Assembly: GCF_019038465.1 (NCBI RefSeq)
Contig: NZ_JAFKRH010000034.1
Location: 1-50,136 of the forward strand
Length of the DNA: 50,136 nt
From: Synechococcus sp. CCY 0621
GTDB lineage: Bacteria > Cyanobacteriota > Cyanobacteriia > PCC-6307 > Cyanobiaceae
Direction of reading: 5' to 3'
Shown here one piece after another: positions 18,789 through 28,696 of the stretch. Position numbers and translations under genes: made by a program. The notes under the pieces were generated by a model, which saw nothing but the letters and a program-made list of their open reading frames with translations, ran no database searches and had not been told where the DNA came from. Every line of letters begins with the position of its first letter. Within the stretch, counting starts at the first letter, position 1.

Positions 18789-21700
18789 CAGGACGCCCCG
18801 CCCGCCGGGGCCCCAGCCGTCGCGGTAGGCGATGCACCTGTGAGCTGTTTCACCACGACGTAGAACACCGGGACCACGAACAGGGACAGCACGGTGGCCA
18901 CGGCCAGACCCCCGAACACCACAGTACCCAGGGACGCCTGGCTTCTGGCGCCGGCACCGCTGGCAAACACAAGGGGCAGGAAGCCAAACAGGGAGGAGAT
19001 GGCCGTCATCAGAATCGGCCGGAAACGGGACTGGGCGGAGGCCCGCGCCGCCTCCAGGGCGCTCTCCCCCTCCTCCATGCGCTGGTTGGCGAGATCGACG
19101 ATCAGGATGCCGTTCTTGGCCGCCAAGCCGATCAGCATCACCAGGCCCACCTGGGCATAGATGTTGAGTACTTCACCGCGCAGGGCCAGGAAGGCCAGGG
19201 CCCCCAGCATGGCCGTTGGCACGGTCATCAGGATGATCAAGGGATCGCTGTAGCTCTCGTACTGGGCGGAAAGCACCAGATACACCGCGAGAATCCCGAG
19301 AGCGAAGATCACGATCGCCAGGGCCCCCGCGCTCACCTCTTCCCGGGAGATGCCGGTCCAGTCGTAGCCGACGCCGGTGGTGGAGAGGTTGTTGAAGAGG
19401 TCCTGGATATCCTTGATCGCCTGGCCGGAGCTGCGCCCTGGCAGGGCCGACCCCTCCACCTTGATCGAGCGGAACAGGTTGAAACGGGGGATCACCGACG
19501 GGCCGGTGACCGACTCCACCTTGATGAACTCCGACAGGGGGATCTGCTCACCACTGGCGTTGGGCACATACAGGGATTTCAGCTGCTCCGGATTGGCGCG
19601 GTAGCGCTCATCGGCCTGCACGAAGATGCGGCGAACCCTGCCGGCATCGAAGGTGTCGTTGACATAGAAGGAGCCGATGTTGAAGCTGAACGTCTGCATC
19701 GCCGTGCCGTAGTCGACACCCAGGGCCGCCATCCGATCACGGTCGACCAGAATCTGCAGTTGCGGTGCCTCAGGAGAAAACTGGGTGAACACCCGGTCGA
19801 ACAGGCCGCTCTGGTTGGCCTTGCCCACCAGCTGGGTGGCCGCGGCGAAGAAATCGGCGGGGGTGAGGGCACCCCCACTGCGGTTGAGCATCTGCATCTC
19901 GAAGCCCGCGCCCGTGCCGTAGCCGGGGATGGCAGGAGGTTCGATCACGATGATCCGGGCTTCCTGGATGACCGAGAGCTTGCGGTTCAGACGCTGGGTG
20001 ATCGCCGCCACCGACTGGTCATCGGAGGTGCGCTGATCCCAGTTGCGGGTGCCGAAGAAGAACAGGCCGCGGTTGGGGGCGTTGCCGTCGAGGCTGGCGC
20101 CGCTGAACACCGCCGCCGTGTTGATGTCCTTCTCGCTGCGCAGGATTTCTGCCACCCGCTGGTTGATGCGGCGTGTGGTCTCGAGGGAAGCCCCGTCAGG
20201 CCCTTGCACGATGCCGATGGCATAGCCCTGGTCCTCCACAGGCACGAATCCTGTCGGGATCGAGGTGAAGGCGAAAGCGGTGAGGACGATGCCCCCGGCC
20301 AGGAAGGCCATGATCAGCCGGCGCCTGCCCAGCACCCAGCCCAGGCCCGTGCGGTAACGCCGCTCCACCCCGGCGTAGATGACGTTGAAGCGGCGGAAGA
20401 TGTACAGGGCCCCCCAACCCAGCACCCCACCGATCACGGTGTAGATCAGCACCTCCAGGGGACTGTTGACCCCCGCCAGCAACAGCGCCGAGACGGCACC
20501 ACCGATCGCGAAGGGCATGCGCAGCGGCAGGCCCGTCAGCAGGTGCAGGCCGAAGCCGATTCCCGCCGCCAGGGCCAGAATCCCAAGAGCCACCAAGGTG
20601 CCGCCCCCGCTGGCGAGCAGGCCGTAGACGAAGCCGATGAACACCCCGGAGATGGCGTAGGTGCGGCGGCTGGGGGGCTCGCTCTCGCGGGCCAGCAACA
20701 GGGCCGAGAGCATCGGCGAGAAGGTGAGGGCGTTGAACGTGGAGATCAGGATCGAGAAGATGATCGTGGCGGCGAACTGTTTGTAGATCGTTCCGGTGGC
20801 GCCGGGGAAGAACAGCACCGGCACGAACACCGCAAACAGCACCAGGGAGGTGGCGATCACGGCGCCGAACAACTCGTCCATCGTCGCCTTGGCACTCTCC
20901 AAGGCACTCAGTCCGGAAGCCTTCTTTGTCGAGGTGTCTTCGATCACGGTGATGGCGTCATCCACCACCAGGCCGGTCGCCAGCACCAGTCCGAACAGGG
21001 TCAGCTGGTTGAGGGTGAAGCCGAACGCCTGCACGAACAGGAAGGTGCCCACCAGGGCGACCGGGATGGCGATGGCCGGAACCACGGTGGCTTTCCAGTT
21101 CTGCAGGAAAAGGAACAGGATCAGCACGACCAACACCACGGCCTCCCGCAGGGCGGTGGTGACGCCGTCGATCGAGGCCTCGACGAATTCGGTGTTGTCG
21201 TAGATCTTCTGGATCGTCATGCCGACCGGCATCGTGCCTGCGAACTCCTTGATCACCTCCTCCACACCACTGGAGACGTCAAGGGCATTGCTGCCGGTGA
21301 GCTGGTAGATGGCCATGCCGACGGAGGGAACACCGCGCAGGTCGGTGGCCTCGATGTCGAAGGATTCACCCCCCAGCGTCACCCGGCCCACATCCCGCAG
21401 GCGCACCAGGCCACCATCGGCGGTGGAGCGCAGGATCATCGAGCCGAATTCCTCGGTGGTCCGCAGCCGTCCCTGCAGCTGCACCGTCAGGGTGAATTGC
21501 TGGCCCTGGGGGGAGGGAGCACCACCGATGCGACCTACGGGAACAAGCCGGTTCTGACTGCGCAGGGCCTGCACCACATCAGAGGCGGAGAGCTTGTTGG
21601 CCGCCAGGCGATCCGGGTCGAGCCAGAGGCGGAAAGCCAGCTGACGGTTACCGAAGTAGGTGAGTTCACCCACACCGGGCACGCGTCTGACCGCATCGGT

Positions 21701-22198
21701 GAGGTTCTGATCCAGAAGGCCACTGATGGTTTCGAGACTGTATTGATTGTTCGGATCTTCGCTGGTGAAGTTATAAACAAGGAGAATGGAGTTCGAGGCC
21801 TTGTTCACCGTGATGCCTGATTGCCGCACCTCCTCCGGCAGGCTGGGCTGGGCCAGCGACACCCGGTTCTGAACGTTCACCTGGTTGATGTCGCCGTCGC
21901 TGCCGCTGGCGAAGGTGACGGAGATGGAGCTGGAGCCATCGGCCGCACTGGTGGAGGTGATGAACTCCATGTTCTGCACCCCGTTGATCTGCTGCTCGAG
22001 CACGCTGGTGACGCCCTGCTCAACACTGACCGCGTCGGCCCCCACGTAGCGGGAGGTGACCCTCACCGTGGGAGGGGCGATGTCCGGCAGGCTCTCAATC
22101 GGCAGCAGCGGGATGGCGATCAGGCCGGCGATCACGATCAACAGGCTGCACACCGTGGTGAGCACCGGCCTGAGGATGAACGTGTTCGAAGGAGACAT
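18788..22198 (-). CDS. RND efflux permease, HAE1 type (pump B)
   Basis: This 1136-aa paralogue of permease A keeps the same key residues: the Asp pair in [11 protein letters not shown], the Lys in [14 protein letters not shown] and the Arg in [13 protein letters not shown]. The TM6-TM7 loop is enlarged further, to about 85 residues (512-598) that contain four hydrophobic stretches, against two in permease A and none in textbook AcrB. The even number keeps the second half in the same orientation. It starts 10 bases after its own adaptor gene and its stop overlaps the 94-aa gene. Substrate unknown. Confidence 0.97.
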   Translation of the reverse strand: MSPSNTFILRPVLTTVCSLLIVIAGLIAIPLLPIESLPDIAPPTVRVTSRYVGADAVSVEQGVTSVLEQQINGVQNMEFITSTSAADGSSSISVTFASGSDGDINQVNVQNRVSLAQPSLPEEVRQSGITVNKASNSILLVYNFTSEDPNNQYSLETISGLLDQNLTDAVRRVPGVGELTYFGNRQLAFRLWLDPDRLAANKLSASDVVQALRSQNRLVPVGRIGGAPSPQGQQFTLTVQLQGRLRTTEEFGSMILRSTADGGLVRLRDVGRVTLGGESFDIEATDLRGVPSVGMAIYQLTGSNALDVSSGVEEVIKEFAGTMPVGMTIQKIYDNTEFVEASIDGVTTALREAVVLVVLILFLFLQNWKATVVPAIAIPVALVGTFLFVQAFGFTLNQLTLFGLVLATGLVVDDAITVIEDTSTKKASGLSALESAKATMDELFGAVIATSLVLFAVFVPVLFFPGATGTIYKQFAATIIFSILISTFNALTFSPMLSALLLARESEPPSRRTYAISGVFIGFVYGLLASGGGTLVALGILALAAGIGFGLHLLTGLPLRMPFAIGGAVSALLLAGVNSPLEVLIYTVIGGVLGWGALYIFRRFNVIYAGVERRYRTGLGWVLGRRRLIMAFLAGGIVLTAFAFTSIPTGFVPVEDQGYAIGIVQGPDGASLETTRRINQRVAEILRSEKDINTAAVFSGASLDGNAPNRGLFFFGTRNWDQRTSDDQSVAAITQRLNRKLSVIQEARIIVIEPPAIPGYGTGAGFEMQMLNRSGGALTPADFFAAATQLVGKANQSGLFDRVFTQFSPEAPQLQILVDRDRMAALGVDYGTAMQTFSFNIGSFYVNDTFDAGRVRRIFVQADERYRANPEQLKSLYVPNASGEQIPLSEFIKVESVTGPSVIPRFNLFRSIKVEGSALPGRSSGQAIKDIQDLFNNLSTTGVGYDWTGISREEVSAGALAIVIFALGILAVYLVLSAQYESYSDPLIILMTVPTAMLGALAFLALRGEVLNIYAQVGLVMLIGLAAKNGILIVDLANQRMEEGESALEAARASAQSRFRPILMTAISSLFGFLPLVFASGAGARSQASLGTVVFGGLAVATVLSLFVVPVFYVVVKQLTGASPTATAGAPAGGAS

Positions 22199-22208
22199 CA
22201 GGCAGGGC

Positions 22209-23357
22209 TCAGTTGACCTTGACGGGCGCGCCGTTGCGGAGATTGATCAGGTTGGTGGTGATGACGCGGGCCCCGGCCTGGAGTCCCTTGAGTACTGGAT
22301 AGCGGTTGTTCTGCAACGGCCCCAGCTGCACGGGGGTCTGCAGCGCGAAGCTGGTGCCGGCGGGCAGCTTGCGTGCCACGGCCAGATCGGTCCGGCCCGG
22401 GCGCCGCTCCAGATCGGCCAGGCCACCCACCTCGTAGACGAAGCTCTGGCCGGAGATCTGGGTCACAGCCGCGAAGGGCACTGACAGCTCCTGGCGACTG
22501 TCGAGCACCAGCCGGGTGCGGGTGCGCAGGCCGGTGCGCAGCAGCCCGCCAGGATTGGCGAATTCCGCCTTGGCCAGCAGGGACTGGGTGCCGGCCACCA
22601 CACCGGGGTCGAGGGAGCCGACCACGCTCTGGGCCATGGGCTTGTTGCTGGCGGGATCCATCAGGATCACGGCCTGGCCCACCCGCAGCCGGTTGGAGAA
22701 CACGGCCGGCACGTCCACCCGGGCCATCAGCCGGTCGTTGCGGATGATCGTGGTGAAGGGATCGCCGGCGGCAATCACATCCCCCAGCTTCACCTGCACG
22801 TCCCCGATAATGCCGGTGATGGGCGCCTTCAGATCGCGGAAGGCCAGATCCGCCCGGCGAGCCACCAGATCCTGCCTGGAGGAGATGTAGCGCTGGCGGA
22901 ACTCATCGCGCTGGAAGGCACTGGCCGCCCCCTGGCGCACCAGGTATTCGTAGCGTTCGTAGTTGATCTTGTTGGTCTGCACCTCCGCCTCCAGGCGGGC
23001 CACATCGGCACGGGCCTGGGCCTGGTCGAGCACCAGCAGGCTCTGACCTTGGGTCACTTTGTCGCCCTGGCGCACGAGCAGGCGCTCGATGCGTCCGCCC
23101 GCCTGGGCCGCCAGCCGCACCTCCTCAATGGCCTCCAGGGTGCTGACGGTGTCGACGTTGTCGGTGAAGGGAGCCAGGGTGGCCGCTTCGGTCAGAACCG
23201 AAAGCGGTGGCCGGGCAGCGGGAGGCTCGGACTGGCAGGCCCCCAACATGGTGGCCCCGAACAGCACGAGGGCCACACCGGGGAAAGCACGGCCGGTCCA
23301 TCGACTTCGCCTCGGGGCGGCCCCGTCACGAGGCGGCCTGCTCGGATGGCCGATCAT
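22209..23357 (-). CDS. RND periplasmic adaptor lipoprotein (pump B)
   Basis: This is the membrane-fusion protein of the second pump: 382 aa from ATG 23357 ([11 protein letters not shown]...). A basic n-region, a hydrophobic core and lipobox LGAC mark a lipoprotein. It then follows the adaptor order: a lipoyl half ([21 protein letters not shown]), a helical hairpin, a second lipoyl half ([21 protein letters not shown]), a beta barrel and a C-terminal domain ending with [13 protein letters not shown]. The open frame continues far upstream across rarA, but that part is antisense and not credible. It is divergent from rarA with 72 bases between starts. Confidence 0.95.
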   Translation of the reverse strand: MIGHPSRPPRDGAAPRRSRWTGRAFPGVALVLFGATMLGACQSEPPAARPPLSVLTEAATLAPFTDNVDTVSTLEAIEEVRLAAQAGGRIERLLVRQGDKVTQGQSLLVLDQAQARADVARLEAEVQTNKINYERYEYLVRQGAASAFQRDEFRQRYISSRQDLVARRADLAFRDLKAPITGIIGDVQVKLGDVIAAGDPFTTIIRNDRLMARVDVPAVFSNRLRVGQAVILMDPASNKPMAQSVVGSLDPGVVAGTQSLLAKAEFANPGGLLRTGLRTRTRLVLDSRQELSVPFAAVTQISGQSFVYEVGGLADLERRPGRTDLAVARKLPAGTSFALQTPVQLGPLQNNRYPVLKGLQAGARVITTNLINLRNGAPVKVN

Positions 23358-23429
23358 GGGTTCAGCGAATCGCAAGGCGTGAGGTAGACCGTACCGCTCC
23401 GAAGGCTCTCCCGGCGAGATGATGGGGCG

Positions 23430-25664
23430 GTGAGTGATCTGTTCTGGCATCAGGGCGAGCAGGCCAGGCGCAGGATCGCCCCGCTGGCGGATCGGCTGCG
23501 ACCGCGCACCCTGGACGACTTCGTGGGGCAGGCGGCGATCCTGGGCCCGGGGCGGCTGCTGCGTCGCGCCATCGCCGCCGACCGGGTCGGCAACCTGATC
23601 CTGCACGGGCCCCCCGGCACCGGCAAGACCACCCTTGCCAGGATCATCGCCGGCAGCACCCGGGCCCACTTCAGCAGCCTCAACGCCGTCCTGGCCGGGG
23701 TGAAGGACCTGCGGGCCGAGGTGGACGCCGCCAAGTTGCGCCTGGAGCACCACGGCCTGCGCACGATCCTGTTCATCGACGAGGTGCACCGCTTCAACAG
23801 CGCCCAGCAGGACGCCCTGCTGCCCTGGGTGGAGAACGGCACCGTGACCCTGATCGGGGCCACCACCGAAAACCCCTACTTCGAAGTCAACAAGGCCCTG
23901 GTCAGCCGCTCCCGCCTGTTCCGCCTCCAGCCCCTGGAACCGGAAGACCTGCGCCTCCTGCTGGAGCGGGCCCTGGCCGATCCCGAACAAGGCTTCGGTG
24001 AGCGGCCCGTCGAGTTGTCCGAGCCAGCGGCGGCCCACCTGCTGGACGTGGCGGGGGGCGATGCCCGCAGCCTGCTCAATGCCCTGGAACTGGCGGTGGA
24101 AACCACCGAAGCCGATGCAGGCGGCGTGATCCGCATCGATCTGGCCATCGCCGAGGAATCGATCCAGCAGCGGGCGGTGCTCTACGACAAGCAGGGCGAT
24201 GCCCACTTCGACACGATCAGCGCCTTCATCAAGTCGATCCGGGGCTCCGATCCCGATGCGGCCCTGTTCTGGTTGGCACGGATGGTGGAAGCGGGTGAGA
24301 ACCCCCGCTTCATCCTGCGCCGCCTGCTGATCTCCGCCGGCGAGGACATCGGCCTGGCCGATCCCCAGGCGATGGTGGTGGTGGAGGCCTGCGCCGCCGC
24401 CTTCGACCGGGTGGGGCTGCCAGAGGGGCTCTACCCCCTGGCCCACGCCACCCTCTACCTGGCCGGCACCGAGAAGAGCAACAGCAGCCTGGGCTTCTTC
24501 GATGCGGTGAAGGCGGTGCGCGAGAGCCGCCGCCAGCAGGTGCCGGCCCATCTGCGCGATGCCAACCGGGACGGGCAGGCCTTCGGCGATGGGGTGGGCT
24601 ACCGCTACCCCCATGCCTATGCCGACCACTGGGTGGCCCAGCAGTACCTGCCCCAGGCCCTGCAGGGAGAGGTGTTCTGGCAGCCGGGATCCCTGGGCTG
24701 GGAAGGGGGCTTGCGGAAACGGCTGCAGCAGCGCCGGGCCGCCCAGCTGGCCGCCGCGGCCGAAACGGCCGCCGACGACCGCGGCGACCTGCTCAGCAGC
24801 AGTCCGGACGACCCCCTGCTGAACCGCTGGCTGCAGCGGCAGGCCGGGGCGGAGGGGGAACGGCTCGATCGGCTGCGCCAGCGCTTCTGGCAGGACGCCG
24901 CCATCGGTCGCCTCGACCGGGTCTTGGTGGTCGAAGCCCACTCCCTGCTCTGGGCCCTCGATCCACTTGAGGCCACCAGCGAGGGGGAGGTGGTGCTCAC
25001 CACGCCGAGCGCGGCGGTGGTCGATCGCCTGCAGGCCCAGCTGCAGCTGCTGGATCAGCTGCGGCGCCCGCGCCTGCTGGTGGTGGCACCCGACGCCCCC
25101 GACCAGCTTCAGGCGCAGCTGGCCGACCCGCCCCAGGGGGAGGGACGCTTCGAGTGGATCGCGGCGCGCCAGCCCTGGCGGGGCTGTTCGGCAGCGCAGC
25201 GGCTGGCCTGGCTGGAGCAGCTCACGGCCCTGGCGGCCCCAGGAGCCCGGGCCCGCCTGTTGTTCACCCATCCCCTGCTGGGACCCGCGGGCAGCCTGCG
25301 CGCCCACCTGGGCAGCAACCCCACGGGTACCGCTCCGGCCATGCTGGAGGCCGCAGCCGACCGGGAACAGGAATGGCTGGCGGCCGACGCCGCGTTGGCT
25401 GATCGGGTGCAGGAGGACCTGGAAGCCCTCGGTTGGAGCCTGCAACGACACGTCTGGGAAGAGGCCCTCGACCTGCCCCTCAGTGACGCCCTGCTGGAGC
25501 GGTGGTTCGGCAGAGAGGCCAGCTACCGGAAGCATCTGGCAGCGGCGCTGCCGGCCAGCGGCCGCCAGCGCCTCGAGACCCTCTTCCGGGAGCGGCGCGG
25601 CATCTCCCTGCCCCAGCCCCTGGGGCACACCCTGCTGCTGGCCCACAGGAACCCAGCGCCATGA
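23430..25664 (+). CDS. rarA: RarA/MgsA-type AAA+ ATPase fused to a C-terminal domain
   Basis: The N-terminal ~430 residues are RarA, a replication-fork and recombination ATPase: FVGQ near the start, Walker A GPPGTGKTT (Lys66), Walker B FIDEVHRFN (Asp117-Glu118), sensor GATTENPYFEVN, and the C-terminal tetramerisation region with SIRGSDPDAALFWLARM. The remaining ~310 residues have alternating beta/alpha pattern (RVLVVEAHSLLWALDPL; RLLVVAPDAP) resembling a Rossmann/methyltransferase-like domain, although no clear SAM motif is visible. Such RarA fusions of 700+ aa are known in cyanobacteria. GTG start at 23430. Confidence 0.95.
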   Translation: MSDLFWHQGEQARRRIAPLADRLRPRTLDDFVGQAAILGPGRLLRRAIAADRVGNLILHGPPGTGKTTLARIIAGSTRAHFSSLNAVLAGVKDLRAEVDAAKLRLEHHGLRTILFIDEVHRFNSAQQDALLPWVENGTVTLIGATTENPYFEVNKALVSRSRLFRLQPLEPEDLRLLLERALADPEQGFGERPVELSEPAAAHLLDVAGGDARSLLNALELAVETTEADAGGVIRIDLAIAEESIQQRAVLYDKQGDAHFDTISAFIKSIRGSDPDAALFWLARMVEAGENPRFILRRLLISAGEDIGLADPQAMVVVEACAAAFDRVGLPEGLYPLAHATLYLAGTEKSNSSLGFFDAVKAVRESRRQQVPAHLRDANRDGQAFGDGVGYRYPHAYADHWVAQQYLPQALQGEVFWQPGSLGWEGGLRKRLQQRRAAQLAAAAETAADDRGDLLSSSPDDPLLNRWLQRQAGAEGERLDRLRQRFWQDAAIGRLDRVLVVEAHSLLWALDPLEATSEGEVVLTTPSAAVVDRLQAQLQLLDQLRRPRLLVVAPDAPDQLQAQLADPPQGEGRFEWIAARQPWRGCSAAQRLAWLEQLTALAAPGARARLLFTHPLLGPAGSLRAHLGSNPTGTAPAMLEAAADREQEWLAADAALADRVQEDLEALGWSLQRHVWEEALDLPLSDALLERWFGREASYRKHLAAALPASGRQRLETLFRERRGISLPQPLGHTLLLAHRNPAP

Positions 25665-25689
25665 AAAAAGCCCCGGCACTGCCGGGGCT
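25664..25689 (-). terminator. Rho-independent terminator for the gene at 25723
   Basis: Read on the - strand, a perfect 9-bp stem (AGCCCCGGC / GCCGGGGCT) with a 3-base loop is followed by a run of six T. It lies 34 bases past the stop of the - strand gene and overlaps the last bases of rarA. Confidence 0.88.
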
Positions 25690-25722
25690 GGAAGGCATGG
25701 GGGAGAGAGCCTCCCCAAAGGT

Positions 25723-26394
25723 TCACCAGAGGCCGCGGACGGGCTCCTGCATCATGGGCGCAGGGGCGGGGGTGTCCCTGACCATGGCCACGGGATCGGC
25801 CATCTGGTTGGCCTGGATGCAGGCGGGCAGGAAGACGTACCAGGAGAGCAGCGAGGTGCACTGGGCGGTGCCGGGCTGGCAACGACCTTCGGCACAGATG
25901 TTCTGCGCACCGGTGTAGGTGTTGCAGAAATCAGCCAGACGGAAGTCGGTGGGCAGGGCCTTCATGATGCCTGCCGACGTGATGGAACCGTCCTTGGCGT
26001 CGGAGATGATCGCCGAGCGCAGGGCCTGAACAGCATAGGTATTCATGCTGTAGTAAGGGAAGTAGCTGTTGGTCGCGTTCTTGAGGAATTTGACCCCGGC
26101 GTCGGAATAAAGGAAGCGCGACACCCCGACGAGGTTGACGGCATAGGTCTTGGTCATGCCGGACTTGACTTCGTCGGAGGTCCAGCCGGAGCGGGCGAGG
26201 CCGCCCTCGAGGCCACGGTCGGTGATATCACCGGAATCGAGGAAGGTGTCGAAGGCCGCCTGGTTCGTCGACCACACGGCAGCGCCGGTGTTCCAACGGA
26301 CGGGCAGGTCGTTGTCCACAGCCGCGGAAGCGGGCAGCACGGAAGCCGTGAGGGCCGTTCCCACGAAGAGACCGGTGAGAAGTTGCTTGAACAC
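25723..26394 (-). CDS. Secreted protein resembling a stand-alone DUF1400 domain
   Basis: A GTG at 26394 opens directly into a signal peptide (MFKQLLTGLFVG...) cleaved after ASA; an ATG at 26430 would add 12 residues, but a TAGGTT promoter-like hexamer lies inside that extension. The mature part (FDTFLDSGDITDRGLEG, FLYSDAGVKFLKNATN, ALRSAIISDAKDGSIT, IMKALPTDFRLADFCN) resembles the DUF1400 segment found at the N-terminus of cyanobacterial alpha/beta hydrolases, yet no hydrolase domain follows. Five cysteines lie near the C-terminus, which ends PVRGLW. The family assignment is tentative; the gene is convergent with rarA. Confidence 0.75.
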   Translation of the reverse strand: MFKQLLTGLFVGTALTASVLPASAAVDNDLPVRWNTGAAVWSTNQAAFDTFLDSGDITDRGLEGGLARSGWTSDEVKSGMTKTYAVNLVGVSRFLYSDAGVKFLKNATNSYFPYYSMNTYAVQALRSAIISDAKDGSITSAGIMKALPTDFRLADFCNTYTGAQNICAEGRCQPGTAQCTSLLSWYVFLPACIQANQMADPVAMVRDTPAPAPMMQEPVRGLW

Positions 26395-26419
26395 GGGAGA
26401 CGATGTTGACTTCAAAATC

Positions 26420-26425
26420 AACCTA
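26420..26425 (-). promoter_or_regulatory. Putative -10 element (TAGGTT) of the DUF1400-like gene
   Basis: TAGGTT on the - strand lies 25 bases upstream of the GTG at 26394. It matches the TAGGnT hexamers found before several other genes here and supports the shorter start. Confidence 0.3.
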
Positions 26426-26576
26426 GCCATCCAAGGTGCTTCTGCCTACAACGCGTGTGCGGTTTCTTTGCCTCTCCACACACAAGTCAGGGGTTTCAGG
26501 GAAGATGTGGGGCTGTCTCGCCGCGACTCGGCCGGCTCCTAAGGACTAGGGCGTCGCATGGAACCCACAAGCCATA

Positions 26577-26595
26577 TCCCCTAGGGTACAGGGGA
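26577..26595 (+). promoter_or_regulatory. Promoter-like TAGGGT within an inverted repeat, upstream of bcp
   Basis: TAGGGT (26582-26587) lies 33 bases before the bcp start and overlaps a 6-bp inverted repeat, TCCCCT-n7-AGGGGA. A hexamer and a dyad at one place suggest a regulated promoter. The rest of the 226-base gap to the gene on the left shows nothing recognisable. Confidence 0.35.
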
Positions 26596-26620
26596 CTCCT
26601 TTGTTTTCAAGGTTCGATCC

Positions 26621-27088
26621 ATGGCCCTGCAGGTGGGAGATCCAGCCCCCGATTTCAGCCTCCCCGATCAGAAGGGCGAGGTCGTGTCCCTGGCCGCGTT
26701 GAAGGGGCAGCGTGTGGTGATTTACTTCTACCCGAAGGACGACACTCCGGGCTGCACGAAGGAAGCCTGCAACTTCAGGGACCGGTGGAGCGCCTTCGAA
26801 ACCCATGGCATCCGGGTGCTGGGCATCAGCAAGGACGGGGCGGCCAGCCACGGCAAGTTCGTCGCCAAGTACGACCTGCCCTTCACCCTGCTGACCGACG
26901 CCGAGCCCTGCCCGGTGGCCGAGTCGTACGCCAGCTACGGCCTCAAGAAGTTCATGGGCAAGGAGTACATGGGGATGATGCGGCACACCTTCGTGGTTGA
27001 TGCCGAGGGCAAGCTGGAGCGGATTTATCTCAAGGTGAAGGCCGAAGCCATGGCCGATCAGATCCTTGAGGACCTCGGGCTGGCCTGA
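26621..27088 (+). CDS. bcp: Thiol peroxidase Bcp/PrxQ
   Basis: This thioredoxin-dependent peroxiredoxin reduces hydrogen peroxide and organic hydroperoxides. It has 155 aa with the PrxQ hallmark PKDDTPGCTKEACNFRD: peroxidatic Cys45 and resolving Cys50 five residues later, as in atypical 2-Cys members. The ATG at 26621 is in the standard position (MALQVGDPAPDFSLPD). Its last 31 bases overlap the end of the convergent coaX gene. Confidence 0.97.
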   Translation: MALQVGDPAPDFSLPDQKGEVVSLAALKGQRVVIYFYPKDDTPGCTKEACNFRDRWSAFETHGIRVLGISKDGAASHGKFVAKYDLPFTLLTDAEPCPVAESYASYGLKKFMGKEYMGMMRHTFVVDAEGKLERIYLKVKAEAMADQILEDLGLA

Positions 27089-27822
27089 GCGGCGCCGACC
27101 GGCGGCGGACAGGGCCGCAGGGCCATAAGGGCCTCCAGGCAGAGATCGGGGCGGTGCAGCAGGACGTCCTCACCCAGCTGCGGCGATCGCCGCAGCAGCG
27201 GCAGCAGGGCGGGCCCATCCCCTCCGGTGAGCACGATCCGGCAGCTGGCCTCAACCGACCGGACCTGGCGTCCAGCCTCCAGCACTGCGGCGGCCAGGCC
27301 CTCAACCACCCCCTGGGTCATCGCCGCAGCGGTATCGCGCGGCCAGAGCTCTCCGCTGGCGGCACTCGCCAGGCCACCCTCGAGGGCCGGTAAGTCCTGA
27401 GTACCGGAGGCCATGGCTCCCAGCTGCAGGGCGGCGCCCGCCACCAACCGGCCGCCGGCGAAGCGACCGCAGCCGTCCACCCTGGTGAGACTCAGCACGG
27501 TGCCGGCATCGGCCACCAGCACAGGGCTGGCTGTGAGCCGGGCCGCCCACCAGCCCGCCAGGGCCCGATCGATGCCCAGCCAGGGGGGGGCGTCAGCCAA
27601 AGGCACATCCTCCAGAGCCAGGCGCGTTTCCGCCGGCAGGGCGGCCTGGGGAGGCACAGGGCCCACGGCGGCCCAGGCCACGGGAGGTTCCTCCGCAGCC
27701 ATCGGCGGAGGCAGGTGCAGGAAATATGGCGGCCGTTCACCGCCGAGCCCTTCGGCCCCCTCCAGGGCCCAGTGCCAGCGGCTGTTGCCGATCAGCAGCC
27801 AGCGGAGCTGGCGAGCCGGCAC
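27058..27822 (-). CDS. coaX: Type III pantothenate kinase
   Basis: This enzyme performs the first step of CoA synthesis, ATP-dependent phosphorylation of pantothenate. The 254-aa protein is a member of the ASKHA-fold type III family: the N-terminal LLIGNSRWHWAL replaces the usual D-x-GN-T phosphate loop in the form common in cyanobacteria, WLGIDRALAGWWAA matches the pantothenate-binding region, VADAGTVLSLTRVD holds the catalytic Asp, and GGRLVAGAALQLGAM follows. GTG start at 27822, one base after the cysH stop, so it is co-transcribed with cysH. Confidence 0.92.
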   Translation of the reverse strand: MPARQLRWLLIGNSRWHWALEGAEGLGGERPPYFLHLPPPMAAEEPPVAWAAVGPVPPQAALPAETRLALEDVPLADAPPWLGIDRALAGWWAARLTASPVLVADAGTVLSLTRVDGCGRFAGGRLVAGAALQLGAMASGTQDLPALEGGLASAASGELWPRDTAAAMTQGVVEGLAAAVLEAGRQVRSVEASCRIVLTGGDGPALLPLLRRSPQLGEDVLLHRPDLCLEALMALRPCPPPVGAAQASPRSSRI

Positions 27823-27823
27823 C

Positions 27824-28645
27824 TCAGATGCCCTCGCCCATCAGGCCGGGCATGTGGATGCCGCACTCCTGCTGCAGCCCGCCAAACCGTGTGGCTCGGC
27901 CATTGGTGGTGCCGTCATCAGGGGCGCTGGTGTGCCAGTCGCCCACGGTGGAATAGCCCTGATCAAACAGCGGGTGCTGGGGCAGGTCGTGCTCCTGCAT
28001 GTAGTAGTAAACGTCGCGGCGGCTCCAGGCGAGCAGCGGCCGCAGCGACCAGCGCTCCCGCACCGGATCGAGGCAATGCATCGCACCGCGGTGGTCGGTC
28101 TGGCCGGCACGCACGCCGCTGGCCCAGCAATGCACCTCAAGGCGCTCCAGCCCCCGGTCGAGGGGTTCCACCTTGCGCAGCCGGTTGTAGGTGCGCATGT
28201 CGTCGCGGTTCCCCGTTTCCCAGAGGCGACCATGCAGGGCCTCCATCCGGGCTGGGCTGAGGTCGGCCTGCAGGACATGCAGATCGAGCTTGAGGCGATC
28301 GCAGAGCTCGTCCGCGTAGCGGTAGGTCTCGGGGGGCAGATAGCCGGTGTCGACCCAGAGCACGGGGATCGCCGGCCAGGCGCCGGAGCCGTCGAGGGCG
28401 CTCACCATGTGCAGCATCACCGCCGACTGGATGCCGAAGCTGGTGGTGATGGCGAAGTGACCGGCGAAGGCCTCCTGGGCCCAGCGCATCCGGCCGATGG
28501 CATCGAGGGGCTCGAGCTCGGAACGGGCGGCATCGAGGTCGATGGCCGCTCCATGGCGATCACGGGGCAGGGCCTGGTGGGCCGTTTCCAGACCCGCCGC
28601 GCTGCCCTCGGAGCTGATGGAAGCCGTGAGGGGGAAGGACACCAT
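27824..28645 (-). CDS. cysH: Phosphoadenylyl-sulfate (PAPS) reductase
   Basis: It reduces PAPS to sulfite in assimilatory sulfate reduction. From ATG 28645 it has 273 aa; an in-frame upstream start would run into the opposite gene. Features are FAITTSFGIQSAVMLHM, VLWVDTGYLPPETYRYA and the C-terminal catalytic ECGIH (Cys261). The paired cysteines that carry the iron-sulfur cluster of plant-type APS reductases are absent, which favours the thioredoxin-dependent PAPS type. Divergent from the NDH-2-like gene, with 51 bases between starts. Confidence 0.94.
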   Translation of the reverse strand: MVSFPLTASISSEGSAAGLETAHQALPRDRHGAAIDLDAARSELEPLDAIGRMRWAQEAFAGHFAITTSFGIQSAVMLHMVSALDGSGAWPAIPVLWVDTGYLPPETYRYADELCDRLKLDLHVLQADLSPARMEALHGRLWETGNRDDMRTYNRLRKVEPLDRGLERLEVHCWASGVRAGQTDHRGAMHCLDPVRERWSLRPLLAWSRRDVYYYMQEHDLPQHPLFDQGYSTVGDWHTSAPDDGTTNGRATRFGGLQQECGIHMPGLMGEGI

Positions 28646-28684
28646 CGCCCCATCATCGCCCTTCAGGCATCCAGTGATTGTGGT

Positions 28685-28690
28685 TAGGGT
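28685..28690 (+). promoter_or_regulatory. TAGGGT hexamer 6 bases before the NDH-2-like gene
   Basis: If this hexamer is a -10 element, transcription would start at or very near the ATG at 28697 and give a leaderless or nearly leaderless mRNA. No separate ribosome site is visible. Confidence 0.3.
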
Positions 28691-28696
28691 GGCGAT

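Noticed and set aside
18767..21820. 1017-codon open frame on the + strand
   Set aside because: Antisense to RND permease B; His/Gly/Gln/Arg-rich composition with no fold or motif.
23358..25718. N-terminal extension of the adaptor frame on the - strand (frame open from 25718)
   Set aside because: It is wholly antisense to rarA, has no adaptor homology, and the lipoprotein signal starts at 23357. Long open antisense frames are common in GC-rich genes.
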